From positions 372,001-436,000 of the forward strand of contig NZ_OESG01000013.1 of NCBI RefSeq assembly GCF_900240945.1: a DNA stretch of 64,000 bases, read 5' to 3'. Source of the stretch: Mycobacterium sp. 3519A. Lineage in GTDB: Bacteria > Actinomycetota > Actinomycetes > Mycobacteriales > Mycobacteriaceae. Each line of letters starts with the position of its first letter. Position 1 is the stretch's first letter. This document shows positions 61,102 through 64,000 of this stretch, piece after piece. A program made the translations under genes and the position numbers. Under the pieces are notes generated by a model. The model did no database searches, was not told the DNA's origin, and was given only the letters and a program-made list of their open reading frames with translations.

Positions 61102-62849
61102 CGGTTCCACCCCTCGCTGGCGCGGCGTTCCTTGGCTTCCAACTCGACGTCGGGGTCCACTGTGCCGGCCGCCAGCGCCCGCTGACGGTGGAACGAGGCC
61201 AGCGCCGATGACCGGTTGACCGCGAAATACCCTCGGTCCCAGAGATATTGGAGGCGGCGCTCCCACGCCTGCTTTTCCGCCCGCGACGCGGGCGGCGGAA
61301 GTCTGTTGGACACTTCGAACTTGAGCTCGCCGTACTCGTCGAGAATGAACGTCGAACCGCCCTCCAGAACCACTTCCTGGTCGTCCGGCATCCCGGCAGG
61401 CTTCCTGATCCGGTATTGCGGCCACAATTCGGCGGCGGTGACCTTCAGGTACTGGACGAGTTCGACGACGGTCTCACGGATCTGGAACCCGTCGTCGGGT
61501 GAGACACGCACACAGGGGCGCACGCTCGTGATGCGGGTCAACGCGTCGGTGTCGAGTTTGAGATCCATGCGGTTGTTCCAGATGTGCCGGAACATCTCCG
61601 TCGGATCGGACTGCAGCGCACTCAGGTGTGAACCTTCCCGCACCAGCTTCAGCGCCGCCGGTGGCCAGTAGCCGCCGTCCTCGCGGGATTTCGGCGCAAT
61701 TCCGTACTGCGCCATCTCCGTCAGCAGGTGCCCGCGGAGGTGGTAACGGCTGTCGTCGCTGCGCACCTCGTTGTCGGCGGTGAGCATCGCGCTGAGGAAG
61801 TCACTGAAATCGATATGGATGGGCGGGGTGTAGTCGATGGCGCGGATCACCATCGTCAAAAGGACGTCCGCGATATCGGCGCCCTGTTCGGCGACAAGAT
61901 TGACGTCCACCAGGCCCTCTGGGTCGTCGTCGCCGAGTTGTCCGATGCGGGCCACCCACGCCGACAGGAACGCGCGCATCACCGCCGCAACCAGCACCTC
62001 ACCGCGTCGGTGCTCCTCCTCGAACTCGAGGCGGTCGAGGATGTGCGGATTCGGGTCGATCTCGACAGACCGGCGCAAGGCGTTGACGCGGGCATCGGCG
62101 GCTTCGGTACGCATCTCCTCCGCGAGCCCGAGTAGCGCCGAGCGCTTGAGCTCGCTGAAGGTGAGTTTCGATTTACGCACCAGACCTGGTGGTGCAGTGC
62201 GGTCCTGCTCTTCGAGCGGAGCGATCAGGTTCTGCACCAGTTCCGGCAACCCGAATACCGACAACAGCGCGACGATGTCCGCGAACGCCTCATGCAGCGC
62301 CGCCTGATCCGGCGACGACGGCGCCATGAACTTGTCGCGCAGCCCGTCCAGCAGAGCATGCGCGGTCTCGTGCGCGACGATGTCGTGCGACAGGCACAGG
62401 AAGGTCGGTTCACTGCGGCGGATGTAGCCGAACAGCAGCGCCTCCATCTCGGGTGAGTAGAACGCGTTGGCTTCCTCGAATGCGTGCGGCACGATCTTGA
62501 GCTGATGGCCGTAGATGCCCCAGCCGACCCGGCGCCCGAGTGCGAACTCGAATCGCAGCAGCGTGCGCATCGCGATCGCATACGCGTTCATCGCGTGGTA
62601 GCCGGGGTCGGCGAGCAGCCCCTTCCTGCCGCCCTTCGGCACCGTGACGGCCTCGGCGTTCTTCAGCGGCGGCGGCGCCTCGTACATCGTGTTCGTCGAC
62701 GCGTCGTAGTCGACGACGAACAGGGAGTAGCCCATCGGACCGCGGGCCAGGTCCTCGAGCGGAAGGCTGACCGTCGCGGTCAAGACCCTGCCGTTGCGGT
62801 CGCGCACACTCGGATCCTGGGCAACGATCTCGAATTGTCGCTTTTGCAT
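61098..62849 (-). CDS. Thermolysin-like (gluzincin) zinc metalloprotease
   Basis: A 583-residue protein. The zinc motif HETAH is at His160-His164, preceded by EANAFYSPEMEALLFGYI and followed by HEAFADI with Glu187 as the likely third ligand, the M4/thermolysin arrangement (NAFWxG, HExTH, E-A-x-x-D). The long C-terminal part (210-583) is not recognised. No signal peptide was seen; the ATG at 62849 is preferred over a TTG 15 codons upstream. It overlaps the MBL gene by four bases and faces the prophenoloxidase-like gene, making it a candidate processing protease; this is inference. Confidence 0.82.
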   Translation of the reverse strand: MQKRQFEIVAQDPSVRDRNGRVLTATVSLPLEDLARGPMGYSLFVVDYDASTNTMYEAPPPLKNAEAVTVPKGGRKGLLADPGYHAMNAYAIAMRTLLRFEFALGRRVGWGIYGHQLKIVPHAFEEANAFYSPEMEALLFGYIRRSEPTFLCLSHDIVAHETAHALLDGLRDKFMAPSSPDQAALHEAFADIVALLSVFGLPELVQNLIAPLEEQDRTAPPGLVRKSKLTFSELKRSALLGLAEEMRTEAADARVNALRRSVEIDPNPHILDRLEFEEEHRRGEVLVAAVMRAFLSAWVARIGQLGDDDPEGLVDVNLVAEQGADIADVLLTMVIRAIDYTPPIHIDFSDFLSAMLTADNEVRSDDSRYHLRGHLLTEMAQYGIAPKSREDGGYWPPAALKLVREGSHLSALQSDPTEMFRHIWNNRMDLKLDTDALTRITSVRPCVRVSPDDGFQIRETVVELVQYLKVTAAELWPQYRIRKPAGMPDDQEVVLEGGSTFILDEYGELKFEVSNRLPPPASRAEKQAWERRLQYLWDRGYFAVNRSSALASFHRQRALAAGTVDPDVELEAKERRASEGWNR

Positions 62850-63010
62850 AGCGAAATAGTCGCACTTCCGTGGACCCACCGAGCCGATTCTCAAAGCGTT
62901 GCGGAGCGGGACAATACGACACGTCCGTCGTACCCGTAAGCCTCACTCAGCTAACCAGCAACACGCTGCGTCGTTGCCTACGAATTTGTGACCAAAGCAT
63001 GACAAGGGGT

Positions 63011-64000
63011 ATGAGCGGGCCGCCGAAGTGGTACCCAGGAAATGTGGTGGCTCCAGGTTTCACGGCCATCGGCAGTGGTCCGGCAGGGTTGAGCGCGGCG
63101 GAGACGTTCCGCAGCAAGCATCCCAACATTCCCGTGCGGATCCTGACCAACGACCCCGCGCTGCCGTACGCCAAGCCGCCGCTGAGCAAGGAATACCTCT
63201 GCGGCCGCGAGGCCAAGCTCGACCTGCACAGCGCGGGCTGGTTCGTTCGCAACAACGTCGAACTGATTCGCGGCGTCACCGTCGACCACATCGATCTGGC
63301 CAGGCAGGAGGTCGTCACCGAGGGCGGCCGCCGCTACCCGTATTGGCATCTGATGCTCGGCTGCGGCGCCAACGCCGTCCCGTTGCGCATCCCCGGCGGT
63401 GAGACCGCGCTGTCGCTGCGCTCGTTCGCCGACGCCGTGATCCTCCGAATGGCGGCCCGCAGCGCCGATTCCGCCGTGGTGATCGGCGGCGGGCTGATCG
63501 GCTGCGAGGCCGCGGCGTGCCTGGCCGAACAAGGTGTGCCGACGACGATGGTGGCCGCCGAGCAGGTGCCATTGCAGCGCCGGTTCGGCGAGCAGGTCGG
63601 CGAGCGGGTCGCAAAGATCCTGTCCGACAACGGTGTTCGGTTCCTCGGCTCGACGACAGTAACCCGCATCGACGACGCCGAAGTCCACCTCGACAGCGGC
63701 GGCACCCTCGACGGCGACGTCGTCGTCTCCGCCACCGGGGTGCGACCCGATCCGCACCTGGCCGTCGACGCCGGACTCGAAACGTATGACGGCCGCATCG
63801 TCGTCGACGAACACATGCACACCTCGGCGCGCAACGTGTACGCGGCAGGCGATGTCGCGCTGGCCTACAACGTCACTGCGGGACGCCGCATCCGCGCCGA
63901 GCACTGGCGCGATGCCGCGCAGCAGGGCCGCGTCGCCGGGCTGACCGCGGCGGGCCATCCCGCCGCGTGGAGCAAGGTCCCCGAATTCTCGTGCACCATC
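63011..64000 (+). CDS. FAD-dependent NAD(P)H oxidoreductase (ferredoxin/rubredoxin reductase-like), partial
   Basis: The first 330 codons; the gene continues past the window end. The FAD-binding motif is AIGSGPAGLSAA near residue 19, followed by YAKPPLSKEYL typical of ferredoxin/putidaredoxin reductases, the NAD motif VVIGGGLIGCEAA and the second FAD motif VYAAGDVA. No CxxC redox disulphide beside the first motif, which fits the rubredoxin/ferredoxin reductase group. The ATG at 63011 is in frame; GTGs at 63044 and 63047 are alternatives. Divergent from the metalloprotease gene. Confidence 0.85.
   Translation, partial: MSGPPKWYPGNVVAPGFTAIGSGPAGLSAAETFRSKHPNIPVRILTNDPALPYAKPPLSKEYLCGREAKLDLHSAGWFVRNNVELIRGVTVDHIDLARQEVVTEGGRRYPYWHLMLGCGANAVPLRIPGGETALSLRSFADAVILRMAARSADSAVVIGGGLIGCEAAACLAEQGVPTTMVAAEQVPLQRRFGEQVGERVAKILSDNGVRFLGSTTVTRIDDAEVHLDSGGTLDGDVVVSATGVRPDPHLAVDAGLETYDGRIVVDEHMHTSARNVYAAGDVALAYNVTAGRRIRAEHWRDAAQQGRVAGLTAAGHPAAWSKVPEFSCTI

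Noticed and set aside
1..64000. Search for tRNA, rRNA, CRISPR arrays, insertion sequences and phage genes.
   Set aside because: No cloverleaf, repeat-spacer array, transposase or integrase pattern was recognised by eye.

Overview
The window is high-GC DNA carrying an MmpS/MmpL pair, two F420-type luciferase-like oxidoreductases, a DUF1942/MPT63-like secreted protein, a mycobacterial L,D-transpeptidase, FadD-type chemistry and a recC-recB-recD operon. Together these point to a Mycobacterium/Mycolicibacterium-type actinobacterium, probably a fast-growing environmental species. No rRNA, tRNA, CRISPR array or insertion sequence was seen.

Layout. 1-6.8 kb: a truncated LLM oxidoreductase divergent from a MerR regulator with a perfect operator; then, on the minus strand, TetR, mmpS and mmpL; then a DUF2236 oxygenase-like gene divergent from its own TetR. 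6.8-24.3 kb: a large catabolic island. It holds a PucR regulator, an APH-fold kinase, a ribose-type ABC importer (RbsA, two RbsC, lipoprotein), the 5-oxoprolinase subunits pxpA/B/C, an AGXT2L-like PLP enzyme, LacI with three CAAACGTTTG operators, asparaginase, a cyclic-imidase/PgdA-like deacetylase, an MFS porter and two SDRs. 24.2-30 kb: a Pif1-like helicase with a BRCT tail, divergent from a SARP/NB-ARC regulator, and a small membrane protein. 30-36.8 kb: an MFS porter, a BASS-family transporter, then a minus-strand run of YdcF-like protein, F420 oxidoreductase and an SsuABC/NrtABC-type importer. 36.9-43 kb: DUF1942 protein, alpha/beta hydrolase, MOSC protein, cyanase, L,D-transpeptidase, fatty acyl-AMP ligase and a small Cys-containing secreted protein. 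43-51 kb: recC-recB-recD. 51-57.5 kb: a RelA/SpoT-type HD protein, a secreted protein, a zinc alcohol dehydrogenase, a small gene with a structured leader, a DUF3060 protein and a large LuxR-type ATPase regulator. 57.6-62.9 kb: a full-length arthropod-type hemocyanin/prophenoloxidase-like gene, convergent with a two-gene operon of a thermolysin-like metalloprotease and a metallo-beta-lactamase-fold protein. The window ends inside an FAD/NAD(P) oxidoreductase.

Two parts stand out. (1) The gene at 57674-59782 has the complete arthropod hemocyanin/prophenoloxidase layout, with all six copper histidines and the C-terminal GCGWP-like segment, in a mycobacterium-like genome. Beside it is a metalloprotease that could in principle process it, as proteases activate insect prophenoloxidase. 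(2) The 8.2-24 kb island pairs a kinase with a phospho-lyase-like PLP enzyme and several cyclic-amide or amide hydrolases. This suggests a catabolic route for a hydroxylated lactam, imide or related compound that I cannot assign to a known pathway.

Gene functions are inferred by reading motifs in the translated sequence; no database search was run. Starts were adjusted by ribosome-binding site, overlap and family length where the longest open frame looked wrong.
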